From assembly GCF_019139815.1 (NCBI RefSeq), contig NZ_CP077079.1, positions 2,604,001 to 2,668,000 on the forward strand: DNA of 64,000 nt. Reading direction: 5' to 3'. Made by a program: the position numbers and the translations under genes. This document shows, piece after piece, positions 8,931 through 18,494 of the stretch (position 1 is its first letter; every line of letters begins with the position of its first letter). The notes below the pieces were generated by a model that saw nothing but the letters and a program-made list of their open reading frames with translations, did no database searches and was not told the origin of the DNA. The DNA comes from Pseudomonas asgharzadehiana (lineage in GTDB: Bacteria > Pseudomonadota > Gammaproteobacteria > Pseudomonadales > Pseudomonadaceae).

Positions 8931-9866
8931 ATGAACCCAAGCACCCAGTATTCGACCCTTGCCGTTCCTGCACCACGTCGCTTTGATTACTGGAAAGAAG
9001 TGGTCTGTCGCCATTGCCTGGCGGCCGATAGCAAACCCTTGTCCCAGAGCAGTTTCGATGGCGCGCTGGCGGTCACTACCGTCGGCGATCTGGACCTGTG
9101 TTCACTGTCCTCGCCACTGCATTATTGGGAGCGCTCCGAGCGGCACCTGCGCAGCGGTCCGGCGGAGGATCTGTGGTTGGGTTTCGCTCGAAATGGCCAT
9201 GGTCAAATTGAACAAGGCTCAAGAAAAGCCAACCTGGCCGCGGGCAATTTGTTTCTTTATGACGCAACCCAGGCGTTTCGATTCAGCTTCGGTGGTACCG
9301 AAAACCACTTGGTGCGGATTCCGCGAGCCTTGCTCACCGAGCGTCTGCCGCGCATTGCGGAGTACACCGCAATGGTCCTCGATGACCGCCGCCCTGGCGT
9401 CATTCCCTTGCGTGAAATGCTGCGTCAGGCTGCGAATACGCCGGCGTCGTTGCAGGATGAGCACATCGCCACGCGTTATTCGACGGCCTTGCTTGACCTG
9501 CTGGTGCTCAGCCTGGAACTCCAGGACCTGAACACCACCCACCAGGAACTGGACCTGTACGGGCGCATCATGAAGTACATCCAACGGCATCTGACCGAGC
9601 CGGACCTGTCGATCGAAATCATCGCCCAGGCGCACAATGTGTCCACCCGTACCGTCACGCGCGCCTTTGCCCGGTACCAGAAAACCCCTGTGGCGGAAAT
9701 CTGGAAAGAGCGCCTGAACGCCAGCCGTGAAGCGATTGAACGCGGTCAGGTGCGCAGTGTGTCCCAGGCGGCGCTGGACTTCGGGTTTTCTGACTTCTCT
9801 CATTTCAGCCATGCGTTTCGCAAAGCCTTTGGGGTGGCGCCGAATACGCTTTTGCGCCGCGATTGA
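8931..9866 (+). CDS. AraC-family activator of the aldoxime-nitrile operon
   Basis: 311 residues from the ATG at 8931, chosen because GAGGT lies 7 bases upstream. An in-frame upstream start at 8862 lacks a comparable site. The N-terminal half resembles the AraC_binding_2 (FeaR-like) cupin domain, and the C-terminal 100 residues hold two helix-turn-helix motifs ('IEIIAQAHNVSTRTVTRAF', 'SVSQAALDFGFSDFSHFSHAF'). It is transcribed away from the oxdA operon, the usual arrangement of the aldoxime-operon activators. It should respond to an aldoxime, nitrile or amide and bind the 21-bp-spaced direct repeat in the gap. Confidence 0.88.
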   Translation: MNPSTQYSTLAVPAPRRFDYWKEVVCRHCLAADSKPLSQSSFDGALAVTTVGDLDLCSLSSPLHYWERSERHLRSGPAEDLWLGFARNGHGQIEQGSRKANLAAGNLFLYDATQAFRFSFGGTENHLVRIPRALLTERLPRIAEYTAMVLDDRRPGVIPLREMLRQAANTPASLQDEHIATRYSTALLDLLVLSLELQDLNTTHQELDLYGRIMKYIQRHLTEPDLSIEIIAQAHNVSTRTVTRAFARYQKTPVAEIWKERLNASREAIERGQVRSVSQAALDFGFSDFSHFSHAFRKAFGVAPNTLLRRD

Positions 9867-9975
9867 GGTGCTGATCGGCTTTCGCCTTTGACTGCGCAAG
9901 CGGCTTGATCAGCGGAAAAACGCATTGGGCGGTTGGCTGGACCGGCCCAATGCACAACTACCTGATTTGCATCGC

Positions 9976-11388
9976 TCAACCCAGCGTGTTCAAACACACC
10001 ACCTTGGGTTGCGTCATTTCCTCATAGGCGAAGCGCACCCCCTCACGGCCCAGGCTGCCGTATTTGGAACCGCCAAACGGCATCGCATCGAAGCGATAGT
10101 CGGAGGAATCATTGATCATCACGCCGCCGGCTTCGATCCGGCGAGCAGCGGTCATCGCCGTGGCCAGATCGCGGGTGAAGATCCCGGCGTGCAGGCTGTA
10201 GTCGGGTTCGTTGGCCAGTGCGATGGCTTCCTCGAACGATTCAAACGGCTGCAACACCACCACCGGCGCGAAGACCTCGTTGCGCCAGAGGCGGCTGGCG
10301 TGATCGACGTTTTCCAGCACCGTGGCGGCGTAGCAGGCGCCCTGGCGCCGATGCCCGCAAAGCAACGTGGCGCCCTGGGCCAGTGCGTCGGCCACCACGC
10401 GCTCGGCATTCTGTGCCGCTTGTTGGGTGATCATCGGGCCGATATCGGTGGTGGCAAGCAGGGGGTTCCCGACCGTCAATGCCTCGGTCTGGCTGACGAA
10501 TCGTGCCCGGAACGCCGCATAGATCGACGCATGCACCAATAGCCGCTGGGTGCCGATGCAGTTTTGCCCCGCCGCCCAGAACGCGCCCGATACGCAACTC
10601 GCCACGGTGGCCTCAAGGTCGCAGTCCGCCATGACGATCACCGGGGCGTTGCCGCCCAGGTCCATCGCCAGTTTCTTCAAGCCCGCGGTGCGGGAAATCT
10701 GCTCGCCGGTGGCAAAGCCGCCGGTAAACGAAATCATGCGAACTTCCCGCGCCGCCACCAGGGCCTTGCCCAGCTCGGCACCGCCGGTGGCAACCGTGAC
10801 CACCGATTCGGGCAGCCCGGCCTCGACCAGGTACGCCACCAGTTTTATCGCCGACAACGGCGCCAGTTCGGACGGTTTGAGAATCACCGCGTTGCCACCG
10901 GCGATGGCCGGCCCGAGTTTATGGGCCACCAGGTTCAATGGGTCGTTGTAGGGCGTGATCGCGACAATCAACCCCAGGGGTTCACGGGTGAACCAGCCCT
11001 GACGCGACTCCGAGCCTTCGTACGCATCGAATGGAATCACTTCTCCGGCATTGCGCTTGGCTTCTTCGGCAGACAACTTGAGGGTGTTGATACACCGCTT
11101 GACCTCCTTTTCGGCCTGCTTGAGGGTCTTGCCGGCTTCGTCGACGATCAGCCGGGCGAACGCCCGGGCGTCGCGTTCAACGTGCAAGGCGGTCTGTTCG
11201 AGGATCTGCGCCCTGCGGTAACGCGGCAACGCAGCGCAAGCGCGAACGCCGTGGCGAGCCTGTTCCAACAGGTGCGCAACCTGCGACGCACACACGTCCG
11301 CGACGGCACCGACCGGCGTACCGTCAAAAGGGTTGAAGACCTGGATCTGCGGTGCCACGACAGTGCGGGCCAGATTCGAGACGTTCAT
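9976..11388 (-). CDS. NAD(P)-dependent aldehyde dehydrogenase, possibly aspartate-semialdehyde oxidising
   Basis: 470 residues from ATG 11388, which overlaps the homoserine dehydrogenase stop (ATGA), so the two are probably translationally coupled. ALDH motifs: '[19 protein letters not shown]' (cofactor fold), 'SFTGG', '[11 protein letters not shown]' and catalytic Cys in 'GQNCIGTQR'. The usual general-base Glu of 'ELGG' is Asp here. Coupling to homoserine dehydrogenase suggests homoserine is oxidised to aspartate 4-semialdehyde and then to aspartate without phosphate. That substrate is an inference from gene order; the family also contains lactaldehyde and phosphonoacetaldehyde dehydrogenases. 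Confidence 0.8.
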   Translation of the reverse strand: MNVSNLARTVVAPQIQVFNPFDGTPVGAVADVCASQVAHLLEQARHGVRACAALPRYRRAQILEQTALHVERDARAFARLIVDEAGKTLKQAEKEVKRCINTLKLSAEEAKRNAGEVIPFDAYEGSESRQGWFTREPLGLIVAITPYNDPLNLVAHKLGPAIAGGNAVILKPSELAPLSAIKLVAYLVEAGLPESVVTVATGGAELGKALVAAREVRMISFTGGFATGEQISRTAGLKKLAMDLGGNAPVIVMADCDLEATVASCVSGAFWAAGQNCIGTQRLLVHASIYAAFRARFVSQTEALTVGNPLLATTDIGPMITQQAAQNAERVVADALAQGATLLCGHRRQGACYAATVLENVDHASRLWRNEVFAPVVVLQPFESFEEAIALANEPDYSLHAGIFTRDLATAMTAARRIEAGGVMINDSSDYRFDAMPFGGSKYGSLGREGVRFAYEEMTQPKVVCLNTLG

Positions 11389-12443
11389 GGGCATGTTTTC
11401 CGGTGCTGTGTGGCGCATTGATGGAGGCTGATGATGTCCGACAGCAGCGCGAACGCGGTTTCCGTGCGCCCGGCGCCAGGCCCCGAAACCGTCACCGTGC
11501 CGATCAGGTCGGTGGTGAACGACACCGCATTGGTGGCGCCGCCGATGCTGGCCAACGGATGATCGTTGCTCAACAGGCGCGGCTCGACGCTGGCGCTGAC
11601 CGAGCCGTCGGCATTGCGTGTGGCGGCGCCGATCAGTTTCCAGCGGGCATTGTTCTGGCGAGCCTGCTCGATGTCGCCGAGGGTGAGGGCGCTGATACCG
11701 TTGCAGCGCACATCGTTGACATTGATTTTTGCATCGAGCAGTTCGTTGGCCAGGATCACCACCTTGAGGCGTACGTCATGGCCTTCGACATCCGCCGTCG
11801 GGTCGGCTTCGGCATACCCCAACGTCTGCGCCTGTTTGACCGCCTCGCTGAAACCCAGGCCGCTCTCCATGCGGGTGAGCACGAAGTTGGAGGTGCCGTT
11901 GAGAATGCCCTCGAAACCGCTGATGGTACTGCCGGCCAGCAACTGCCTGGCCAGGCGGATGACCGGCGTGCCACTCATCACCGACCCTTCGTATTCAAAG
12001 CCCACCTGGTTGCGCTGGGCCAGAGCCTTCAACGCGGCACCGTGCAGGGCAATCGGCCCTTTGTTGGTGGTGACCACATGTTTGCCGTTTTCCAGCGCCC
12101 AACGACAGAACGAAGTTGCCGGCTCACCATCCACCGGGTTGGTGAACGTGGCTTCGGCAATCATGTCGGCGCCGCAGTCTTTGATCACGGCTTCATTGCT
12201 TGCCGTCGCGTCGCCGCCCGGCAATTGCGCCAACGCGCCTTCGACCACGGGCAGCGCGGCCAATGCGGCGGCATCCAGCCCTTGTCGGTTGATCACCGAG
12301 CCTTGGAACAAGTCGGTAACGCCGACGATTGTCAGGCTGAAACCCAACTCGGTTTTCCAGCGCTCATTACGCTCGGCAATCAGTTGCGCCAAGGCCCGGT
12401 TGACACCGCCGAAGCCGACCAGCGCCAGTTTGTATTCAGTCAT
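11385..12443 (-). CDS. Homoserine dehydrogenase, short form without ACT domain
   Basis: 352 residues. Rossmann motif GFGGVN at 10-15, '[12 protein letters not shown]' with the conserved Lys, and the homoserine dehydrogenase core ('[10 protein letters not shown]', '[19 protein letters not shown]'). It interconverts homoserine and aspartate 4-semialdehyde with NAD(P). There is no C-terminal ACT regulatory domain, unlike the biosynthetic Pseudomonas enzyme (about 430 aa), which fits a catabolic, non-feedback-inhibited role. It is followed with a 4-base overlap by the aldehyde dehydrogenase. The ribosome site is weak ('GGGG' about 10 bases upstream). Confidence 0.88.
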   Translation of the reverse strand: MTEYKLALVGFGGVNRALAQLIAERNERWKTELGFSLTIVGVTDLFQGSVINRQGLDAAALAALPVVEGALAQLPGGDATASNEAVIKDCGADMIAEATFTNPVDGEPATSFCRWALENGKHVVTTNKGPIALHGAALKALAQRNQVGFEYEGSVMSGTPVIRLARQLLAGSTISGFEGILNGTSNFVLTRMESGLGFSEAVKQAQTLGYAEADPTADVEGHDVRLKVVILANELLDAKINVNDVRCNGISALTLGDIEQARQNNARWKLIGAATRNADGSVSASVEPRLLSNDHPLASIGGATNAVSFTTDLIGTVTVSGPGAGRTETAFALLSDIISLHQCATQHRKTCP

Positions 12444-12575
12444 TTTTTTATTGCCCCTGATCTGGGTGAGGAGTGGTTGTGCTCTAGGTTAAGGGCGCTA
12501 CCAGGGCAGTGAAATATGCCGATTTGCTCTATTTTATGGGCGTTTTGACCAAGGAGCGGCGCATACGCCGGGCAT

Positions 12576-12604
12576 AAAAAAAGCCAACGCAGGTTGGCTT
12601 TTTT
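12576..12604 (-). terminator. Rho-independent terminator after the Lrp gene
   Basis: A 6-bp perfect stem GCCAAC/GTTGGC (12583-12588 with 12593-12598) with a 4-base loop is flanked by A7 on one side and T6 on the other, so it can act on both strands. It lies just past the stop of the Lrp-type gene and upstream of homoserine dehydrogenase. Homoserine dehydrogenase and the aldehyde dehydrogenase may therefore have their own promoter or depend on read-through. Confidence 0.8.
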
Positions 12605-12618
12605 ATCGCAGCGACGGC

Positions 12619-13056
12619 TCAGACCACAGACGATAAGACGAAGGACGTCACGGTGTTTTCCACGCCCGCCAGCGCCGAGATCTGGGTCCACACCTGGTGC
12701 ACCCGCTGCGGGCTCGTTGCGCCGACGCGCAGCATCAGGTCGAACTCACCGCTCATCACGTCGCACTGGATGACTTCGGGTATTGCGCGCAGTGCCTGCA
12801 ATACATCCTCGCCGCGCATACGGTCATAGCGATAGACGAAGATCACCGCATTGATCTGCGCGGCGGCTTGTCGCCCGTCGCCGGTGAGCACCGTATAGCC
12901 CAGGATGGCGCCGTCACGTTCCAAACGTTCGATACGCTGGCGCACAGCGTTGCGCGACAGGTTGACCTTGGCCGCCAGCTCCGCGTGGGCGGCCCGGGCG
13001 TTGAGCCTAAGCTCGGCGATGATGCGTTCATCGAGAGGGTCCAGAATGCGCTTCAT
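12619..13056 (-). CDS. Lrp/AsnC-family transcriptional regulator
   Basis: 145 residues from ATG 13056, with GGAGG a few bases upstream; the longer open frame upstream is noncoding shadow. The N-terminal winged helix ('DERIIAELRLNARAAHAELAAKVNLSRNAVRQRIERLE') and C-terminal RAM effector domain ('VIQCDVMSGEFDLMLRVG') are both present. Such proteins sense amino acids and control their metabolism. It sits between threonine-synthase-like and homoserine dehydrogenase genes, so a homoserine-, threonine- or aspartate-linked signal is likely. Confidence 0.9.
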   Translation of the reverse strand: MKRILDPLDERIIAELRLNARAAHAELAAKVNLSRNAVRQRIERLERDGAILGYTVLTGDGRQAAAQINAVIFVYRYDRMRGEDVLQALRAIPEVIQCDVMSGEFDLMLRVGATSPQRVHQVWTQISALAGVENTVTSFVLSSVV

Positions 13057-13078
13057 TGAGCCTCCAGTGACGGCGCCC

Positions 13079-14458
13079 TCACAGCGCGTCGAGCTGTTGA
13101 AGGAGCAGGGCGATATTGTCGGGCCTGATCCGCTGATGCGCCGGGCCGTTGTGCTGCGCGCTGCGGCACGCCGGGCGCGGCACACTGATCCCCAGTTCGT
13201 CGAGCAGCGCCGCCGATTTGACCGGCGAGATTTCCCCCAGCGTGACCATGGGCGCCACCAGGCTGCGCCGGTACAGGCGGGCGGCAATCACGCCGGTGGC
13301 GGTGTGGGGGTCGACAATGTAGCCGGTGTCACGGTGCAGCGCGATTATTTCGTTCAGGGTTTCCTCATCGCTGACCGCATAGGAGTCAATGATCACTCGC
13401 GCCCGCAGCCAGCAGTCATTGGCGATGGTCATTTCGCCGCTGGACTCCAGCCCGTCCATCAACGCGCGCACCGCGTCGGCGTCGTGTTCGTATACCTCCC
13501 AGAGAAAACGCTCCAGGTTGGAGAAGGTCGAGAGGTCCATGGCCGGTGACAAGGTCTTGTTGGCGCGCAGCCTGGAATAATGGTTCTTCAAAAACAACTG
13601 ATGCAGGGCGTCGTTGGTATTGGTGGCGACGATCAGTTGGGTGATGGGCAAGCCCATCTTCTGGGCGATATAGCCGGCATAGACTTCAGCGAAACTCGCC
13701 GCCGGCACGCTGAAGCCGATCGGCCGCTGGCCGCCGCCCAGTTGCAGGACCGCGTGGAAATACACCACCAGTTGTGCCAGCACGTTGACCCAGTTGCTGG
13801 AGTTGAAGCTGATCGCCGCGTACGGCGCGCACGGCCACTGTTTGAACAACCCGCTCACAATGCCCTGGCACTCATCGAAGCTACCGTCGACAGCGAACAG
13901 ATGCACATTGGGCTGCGCCACCGCCAACAGCGCCTGCAACTGATGCGGGGGCACGCCGCGCTCGGGATAGAGCGCCACCACGTGGGCCTCGGCACTGTGT
14001 TTGAACGCTTCGATGGCGGCCAGGCCGGTGTCGCCATTGGTGGCGCCGAGCAGCACTGCGCGTCGACCCCGCTGCTGCAGAAAATGCTGCACCAACTGCG
14101 CCTGCAGTTGCGCGGCAAAATCCTTCGAGGAACAGGTAGGGCCGTGGAACAGCTCCAGCACCCATTCATTGCGGTCGACCTGATGCAACGGCGCTACGGC
14201 ACGGTGCTGGAACCGACTGCTGGCTGCGTTGAGCAGGCGCTTGAGGTCTGTTTCAGCAATCGCCGCCCCCACAAACGGTCGGATGATCCGATACGCCAGT
14301 TCGGCGTAGGGCAGGGTTGACCAGTTAGCGATGTCCTGGGGCGCGAACAACGGCAGCGCCAAAGGGACGAATAACCCGCCGTCATCGGCGATGCCGGATA
14401 ATACAACCTGTTCGAAGTCGGCCTGCACGGCCGTGTTTCGGGTACTCACGTAGCGCAT
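13079..14458 (-). CDS. Threonine synthase-like PLP enzyme
   Basis: 459 residues of the ThrC type (N-terminal 'MRYVSTRNTAVQADFEQVVLSG'). The PLP lysine is Lys112 in 'HGPTCSSKDFAAQ'. Housekeeping ThrC proteins usually have 'GPTLAFKD' here, so the residues before Lys differ. Biosynthetic threonine synthase acts on O-phosphohomoserine. No homoserine kinase is encoded nearby, so the role within this apparently catabolic set is uncertain. It lies 17 bases downstream of the LysR gene and 22 bases upstream of the Lrp gene on the same strand. It may be a paralogue of the housekeeping thrC, which would be elsewhere in the genome. Confidence 0.8.
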   Translation of the reverse strand: MRYVSTRNTAVQADFEQVVLSGIADDGGLFVPLALPLFAPQDIANWSTLPYAELAYRIIRPFVGAAIAETDLKRLLNAASSRFQHRAVAPLHQVDRNEWVLELFHGPTCSSKDFAAQLQAQLVQHFLQQRGRRAVLLGATNGDTGLAAIEAFKHSAEAHVVALYPERGVPPHQLQALLAVAQPNVHLFAVDGSFDECQGIVSGLFKQWPCAPYAAISFNSSNWVNVLAQLVVYFHAVLQLGGGQRPIGFSVPAASFAEVYAGYIAQKMGLPITQLIVATNTNDALHQLFLKNHYSRLRANKTLSPAMDLSTFSNLERFLWEVYEHDADAVRALMDGLESSGEMTIANDCWLRARVIIDSYAVSDEETLNEIIALHRDTGYIVDPHTATGVIAARLYRRSLVAPMVTLGEISPVKSAALLDELGISVPRPACRSAQHNGPAHQRIRPDNIALLLQQLDAL

Positions 14459-14475
14459 GGTTTGGCTCCGGCCAC

Positions 14476-15366
14476 TTATTTATAACGGTGTGCCTGCTCG
14501 ACCAGCCAGGTGGAAAACATCACGGCGTCGGGATGCTCGTCGGCGCCGGAACCGCGTACCAGGTAAAACGATTCGCTGGCTTCGATGCGCTGGTCGAAGG
14601 GTTCAACCAGGCGCCCGTCGTGGAGCATTTCGTCGACCATTGAAGAGCGGGCCAATGCAATGCCTTGCCCTAATTCCGCCATACGCAATGTCGAGATCAG
14701 CGTATCGAACTGCAGGCCGCGCGATGAGTCGACCGCGTCGGCGCCGACCATCTTCAGCCAGTAGCCCCAACCCTCTTCGTACCCCAGCACATGCAATAGC
14801 GTGTGCTGGGCCACGTCGCTTGCCGCCTTGAGGGGCGAGCGCGTCATCAGGGCCGGCGAGCAGACCGGAAACAGGGTATCCCAGGTCAGGCGCTGGGACA
14901 CCAGGCCGGGCCATTGGCCATGGCCCCAGCGAATCTCCATATCGTCTTCGCCATCGAGTTCCTTGACCCAGATATTACTGATGTAGCGGATATCGACGTG
15001 CGGGTGCAACTGACGGAAGTCCACCAGCTTGGGCGCCAACCAGTGCACGAAAAACGCCAGGCTGCCGCGCACCTTGATGGGGCGGCGTTTGTGCTGACCA
15101 AAAATCTCGCTGGTACCCACCGCCAATCGCGTGATCGCATCCTGCACCACCGGCAGATAAGCCTGGCCTTCTTCGGTCAGGCCCAGCCCGCGAGGCAGGC
15201 GTTTGAACAGCGCCACCCCCAGATGGCTTTCCAGTTGGCGGATCTGTTGGCTGACCGCGCCCTGGGTCAAGCACAGTTCGTCGGCGGCGTGGGTGAAGTT
15301 CAAGCAGCGGGCGGACACCTCGAAGGCCCGCAGCCAGTTCAAGGGGGGGAGCGGCTTTTGCTTCAT
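14476..15366 (-). CDS. LysR-family regulator, GcvA-like
   Basis: 296 residues from ATG 15366, chosen because GAGGT lies 7 bases upstream and the N-terminus 'MKQKPLPPLNWLRAFEVSAR' is typical of the GcvA branch. The helix-turn-helix 'NFTHAADELCLTQGAVSQQIRQLE' is followed by a full effector domain. It lies between the APC permease and the threonine-synthase-like gene on the same strand, so it is embedded in the cluster rather than divergent from it. It probably controls the gamma-lyase/permease operon in response to the imported amino acid. Confidence 0.9.
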   Translation of the reverse strand: MKQKPLPPLNWLRAFEVSARCLNFTHAADELCLTQGAVSQQIRQLESHLGVALFKRLPRGLGLTEEGQAYLPVVQDAITRLAVGTSEIFGQHKRRPIKVRGSLAFFVHWLAPKLVDFRQLHPHVDIRYISNIWVKELDGEDDMEIRWGHGQWPGLVSQRLTWDTLFPVCSPALMTRSPLKAASDVAQHTLLHVLGYEEGWGYWLKMVGADAVDSSRGLQFDTLISTLRMAELGQGIALARSSMVDEMLHDGRLVEPFDQRIEASESFYLVRGSGADEHPDAVMFSTWLVEQAHRYK

Positions 15367-15422
15367 GGTCTGGACCTCATTGACGCTGCACTGAGCACGC
15401 TGACCCACGGCGTCGAACGAGC

Positions 15423-16853
15423 CTAGAACGCATCGGACGGTTGCACTGTGGAGGCGAGCGACAAGCGTCGCTCGCGGCTGTTGCGGGTAATGTAATACAC
15501 GAAGTAGCACCAGGCGATGAAGGGCACGCCAAAGTACAGCGCGACCCGCTGTTCCGGGTCAAAAGCGATCCCCACACAGGCCAGGCTGCAGCAGGCCAGC
15601 GCGCCCAGCGGCACCCACGGGTAACCCCGGACGCGGAACTTCAGCGCGCGCACATCGCCGCCGTTGGCCACATAGTGCCGGCGAAAGGCAATTTGGCTGG
15701 CGGCGATGCTCATCCACACCACCACCACCGCCAGCCCGGAAATCGATACCAGTGCCAGGTAAACGGTGTCGGCGGCGAACACACTGCTGAGCAGGGACGC
15801 GCCGCCGCCGATCATGCTCAGGATAATGGCATTCAACGGCGTACCCATGCGGGTCAGCTGCGAGAACTGCTTGGGCAGGTGACCCTGGTCGCTCAAGGTC
15901 CAGAGCATCCGTGAGGCGGCGTAAAGCCCGGAGTTGGCCGCCGACAACAGCGCGGTAATGATCACAAAGTTCATGATGTCGGCCGAGTAGGGGATACCGA
16001 TGTAGGTGAACACCGTTACGAAGGGGCTTTCCACCAAACCGGCCTGTTCGCGTGGCAGCAGGGTGGCCAGCACAAAGATGGTGCCGACAAAAAAGACCGC
16101 CAGGCGCAGCACGGTGGTGCGAATGGCTCGCGGCACATTGCGTTGAGGGTCTTTGGTTTCGCCGGCGGCGATGCCGATCAACTCGGTGCCCGAGAAGGCG
16201 AACGAGACCGCCAGCAAGGTCATCGCGATCGACATGAAACCGGTGGGGAACAAGCCTTCGCGAGTAAAGTTAGCCAAGCCGATGCTGTGCGCCTGGTCGA
16301 TATTCAGCAGCCCGAGAATGGCCCCGCCGCCGATGGCCAGGAACACCACCACCGTCACCACTTTGATGAGCGACAACCAGAATTCGGTCTCGGCAAACAG
16401 ACGGACCGAGACCACGTTGGTAAGGAACACCGTGCCGGCGAACAGCGCACTCCAGATCCATACGGGCGTGTCCGGAAACCAGCGTGTCATCAAGATACCG
16501 GCAGCGGTGAACTCCGAACCAATGGCCACGGTCCATGTCAGCCAGTACAGCCAGGCCACGGTGTAGCCGGTGCCGGGGCCGAGAAAGCGCGTGGCGTAAG
16601 TGCTGAACGAGCCGGTTTCAGGCATCTGCACCGCCAGCTCACCCAGGCACATCATGACCATGTAGACCATCAGTGCGCCGATGATGTAGGCGATGACCGC
16701 CCCTAAGGGGCCGGCCTGGTTGACGGTATAGCCGGACGTCAGGAACAGCCCGGTGCCGATCACGCCGCCCAGGGCCAGCATGACAATGTGGCGGGTCTGC
16801 ATTTCCTGTTTGAAACCGGCGCGCGCGTTGAGTTTTTGTTCTTTTATGGACAT
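15423..16853 (-). CDS. APC-superfamily amino acid permease
   Basis: 476 residues from ATG 16853 ('[16 protein letters not shown]'); upstream in-frame starts exist and no strong ribosome site decides. Twelve hydrophobic segments are visible. '[17 protein letters not shown]' is the conserved first-helix motif of the AAT family, and the sequence is close to S-methylmethionine/GABA/aromatic-type permeases. It should import an amino acid by proton symport at the inner membrane. Encoded right after the PLP gamma-lyase, it likely imports that enzyme's substrate: homoserine derivative, canavanine or S-methylmethionine-like compound. Specificity is not readable from sequence. Confidence 0.88.
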   Translation of the reverse strand: MSIKEQKLNARAGFKQEMQTRHIVMLALGGVIGTGLFLTSGYTVNQAGPLGAVIAYIIGALMVYMVMMCLGELAVQMPETGSFSTYATRFLGPGTGYTVAWLYWLTWTVAIGSEFTAAGILMTRWFPDTPVWIWSALFAGTVFLTNVVSVRLFAETEFWLSLIKVVTVVVFLAIGGGAILGLLNIDQAHSIGLANFTREGLFPTGFMSIAMTLLAVSFAFSGTELIGIAAGETKDPQRNVPRAIRTTVLRLAVFFVGTIFVLATLLPREQAGLVESPFVTVFTYIGIPYSADIMNFVIITALLSAANSGLYAASRMLWTLSDQGHLPKQFSQLTRMGTPLNAIILSMIGGGASLLSSVFAADTVYLALVSISGLAVVVVWMSIAASQIAFRRHYVANGGDVRALKFRVRGYPWVPLGALACCSLACVGIAFDPEQRVALYFGVPFIAWCYFVYYITRNSRERRLSLASTVQPSDAF

Positions 16854-16925
16854 GGTTGTTCTCATGAAAGTTGTTAGGGCAGGTCGGAACCTCGCCACTT
16901 GGTTTTATTATTATTCCTCTTCATG

Positions 16926-16962
16926 AAACGCCCCACAGACGGCCCTGTCGTGGGGTTTGAGA
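16926..16962 (-). terminator. Stem-loop between gamma-lyase and permease genes
   Basis: CCCCAC (16931-16936) pairs with GTGGGG (16950-16955), and the loop contains a smaller GAC/GTC pairing. It lies directly after the gamma-lyase stop on the minus strand. There is no long T-run, so it may be a partial terminator or an mRNA-processing element that lowers permease expression relative to the lyase. Confidence 0.4.
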
Positions 16963-16969
16963 CTTGCGT

Positions 16970-18208
16970 TCAGGCAGGCTGGTGGCTTGTTTCCTCGCGC
17001 AGGCAGCGCACAAACGCGAACGCCTGTTTCAGGTCGTCGAGCAAGTCGTCGGTGTCCTCGATCCCCACCGAAACACGCACCAGCCCTTCGGAAATACCCA
17101 GCGCCAGGCGTTCTTCAAGCGTGTTTTCCACGTGGCTGGTGGTGCGGGCCGGGCCGTAGATGGTTTCGACCGCACCGAGGTTGCCGGCGCAGTGAGCAAA
17201 TCGCAGGCGCGGCAGCAGCACCTTGACCGTGTCCATGCCGCCAATCAGCACAAAACTGACGATGGCGCCAAAACCGCCCATTTGCGCGCAGGCCACTGCG
17301 TGGTTCGGGTGGCTGGGCAAGCCGGGGTAATTGACGGACGCGACCAAGGGTTCAGTGCACAGAAACTCCGCCAGGGCATGGGCGCTGCGTTGTTGTTGGC
17401 GCATGCGCAGCACCAGGGTTTTCATGCCGCGGATGATCATGTAGGCCGAGAACGGGTCGAGCGTCGCGCCATTGATTTCGCGGTAATGCCGAACCTTGCT
17501 CATCAGCGCTTGAGCGCCGCAGACCAGGCCGCCCAATACGTCGCCGTGGCCACTGAGGAATTTGGTCGCGCTGTGGATGACCACATCCACCCCCAGCGCC
17601 AGCGGGTTCTGATTCAGCGGTGTGGCGAACGTGTTGTCGGCCACCACCAGGGCGCCGACGCGCTTGGCCGCTGCCACCAGGCGCTGGATATCGAGGATTT
17701 TGAGGGTCGGGTTGGTCGGCGTTTCCAGGTACAGCACCTGACAGCCTCGGGCGATTTCGCGTTCGATGGCCTCGTGGTCGAACGTTTCGCACAAGGTGAC
17801 CTCCACGCCCATGCGCGGCAGGAATTCTTCGAAAATCTTGTTGGTGCCGCCATAACTGTCCTTGGTGGACACCACGCGATCGCCGTGGGCCAGGAAGGTG
17901 TAAAGCACGCTGCTGATGGCCGCCATGCCGCTGCTGAACGCGACGGCGGACTCGGCCATTTCCAGCTCGCTGATTTTGGCTTCGAGGGTTTCGACCGTCG
18001 GGTTGCTCATTCGGCTATAGATGAAGCCTGGAGCCTTGCCCAGCGCCACGTCATACCAGACGTCGATATCGTCGTAACCGTAAGCCGCGCTGACCACGAT
18101 GGGGGTTTGGGTGGCGTTGTAGGGGTGCCTGACTTGCTCTCCACCCCAGACCGCTCGGGTCCCGGCGCCCGCATTATCAAGCCCTGCGCTGTCAGGTTTT
18201 TTGTTCAT
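16970..18208 (-). CDS. Cys/Met-metabolism PLP gamma-lyase, canavanine gamma-lyase candidate
   Basis: 412 residues from ATG 18208; a GTG 15 bases upstream is an alternative. It is a fold-type I PLP enzyme of the cystathionine gamma-lyase/synthase family: 'YSRMSNPT' (64-71), Tyr119 stacking on PLP, Asp191 and Schiff-base Lys216 in 'SATKFLSGHGD'. Methionine gamma-lyase has a Cys after 'YG' that is Gly121 here ('YGGTNKIF'), so methionine gamma-lyase is less likely. With homoserine dehydrogenase, aldehyde dehydrogenase and a permease next to it, a gamma-elimination yielding homoserine fits best, as in the canavanine gamma-lyase reported from Pseudomonas. Cystathionine gamma-lyase remains possible. 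Confidence 0.8.
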   Translation of the reverse strand: MNKKPDSAGLDNAGAGTRAVWGGEQVRHPYNATQTPIVVSAAYGYDDIDVWYDVALGKAPGFIYSRMSNPTVETLEAKISELEMAESAVAFSSGMAAISSVLYTFLAHGDRVVSTKDSYGGTNKIFEEFLPRMGVEVTLCETFDHEAIEREIARGCQVLYLETPTNPTLKILDIQRLVAAAKRVGALVVADNTFATPLNQNPLALGVDVVIHSATKFLSGHGDVLGGLVCGAQALMSKVRHYREINGATLDPFSAYMIIRGMKTLVLRMRQQQRSAHALAEFLCTEPLVASVNYPGLPSHPNHAVACAQMGGFGAIVSFVLIGGMDTVKVLLPRLRFAHCAGNLGAVETIYGPARTTSHVENTLEERLALGISEGLVRVSVGIEDTDDLLDDLKQAFAFVRCLREETSHQPA

Positions 18209-18494
18209 TGAGACTACTCGCACTGAAGAGGCGTGAACGTTGGTTCGTTCACTGGATAGTGCGGCTCAATATAGGGACTGGCTGTGCGCCCGAGAAACGA
18301 TGTTATCGGTGCCAAAGGGCAGCTTTTTTTAATGGGTAATACGGCTTGCCACCGGTTTTGCGTTGCCCGCCGCAACCACTTGTCAGGCCCTGAGCGGTTT
18401 TGTTGAACGTATGGGTCGGTCGGGCGGCCTGATAAATCAAGGGGCTGAGCCACTGCTTGGCTCGTTCATAAAACCCGTCAGCAGGTGACCCGTC

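Noticed and set aside
16970..18208. Methionine gamma-lyase assignment
   Set aside because: The Cys after 'YG' used by methionine gamma-lyases is Gly here, and the neighbours point to homoserine rather than methionine.
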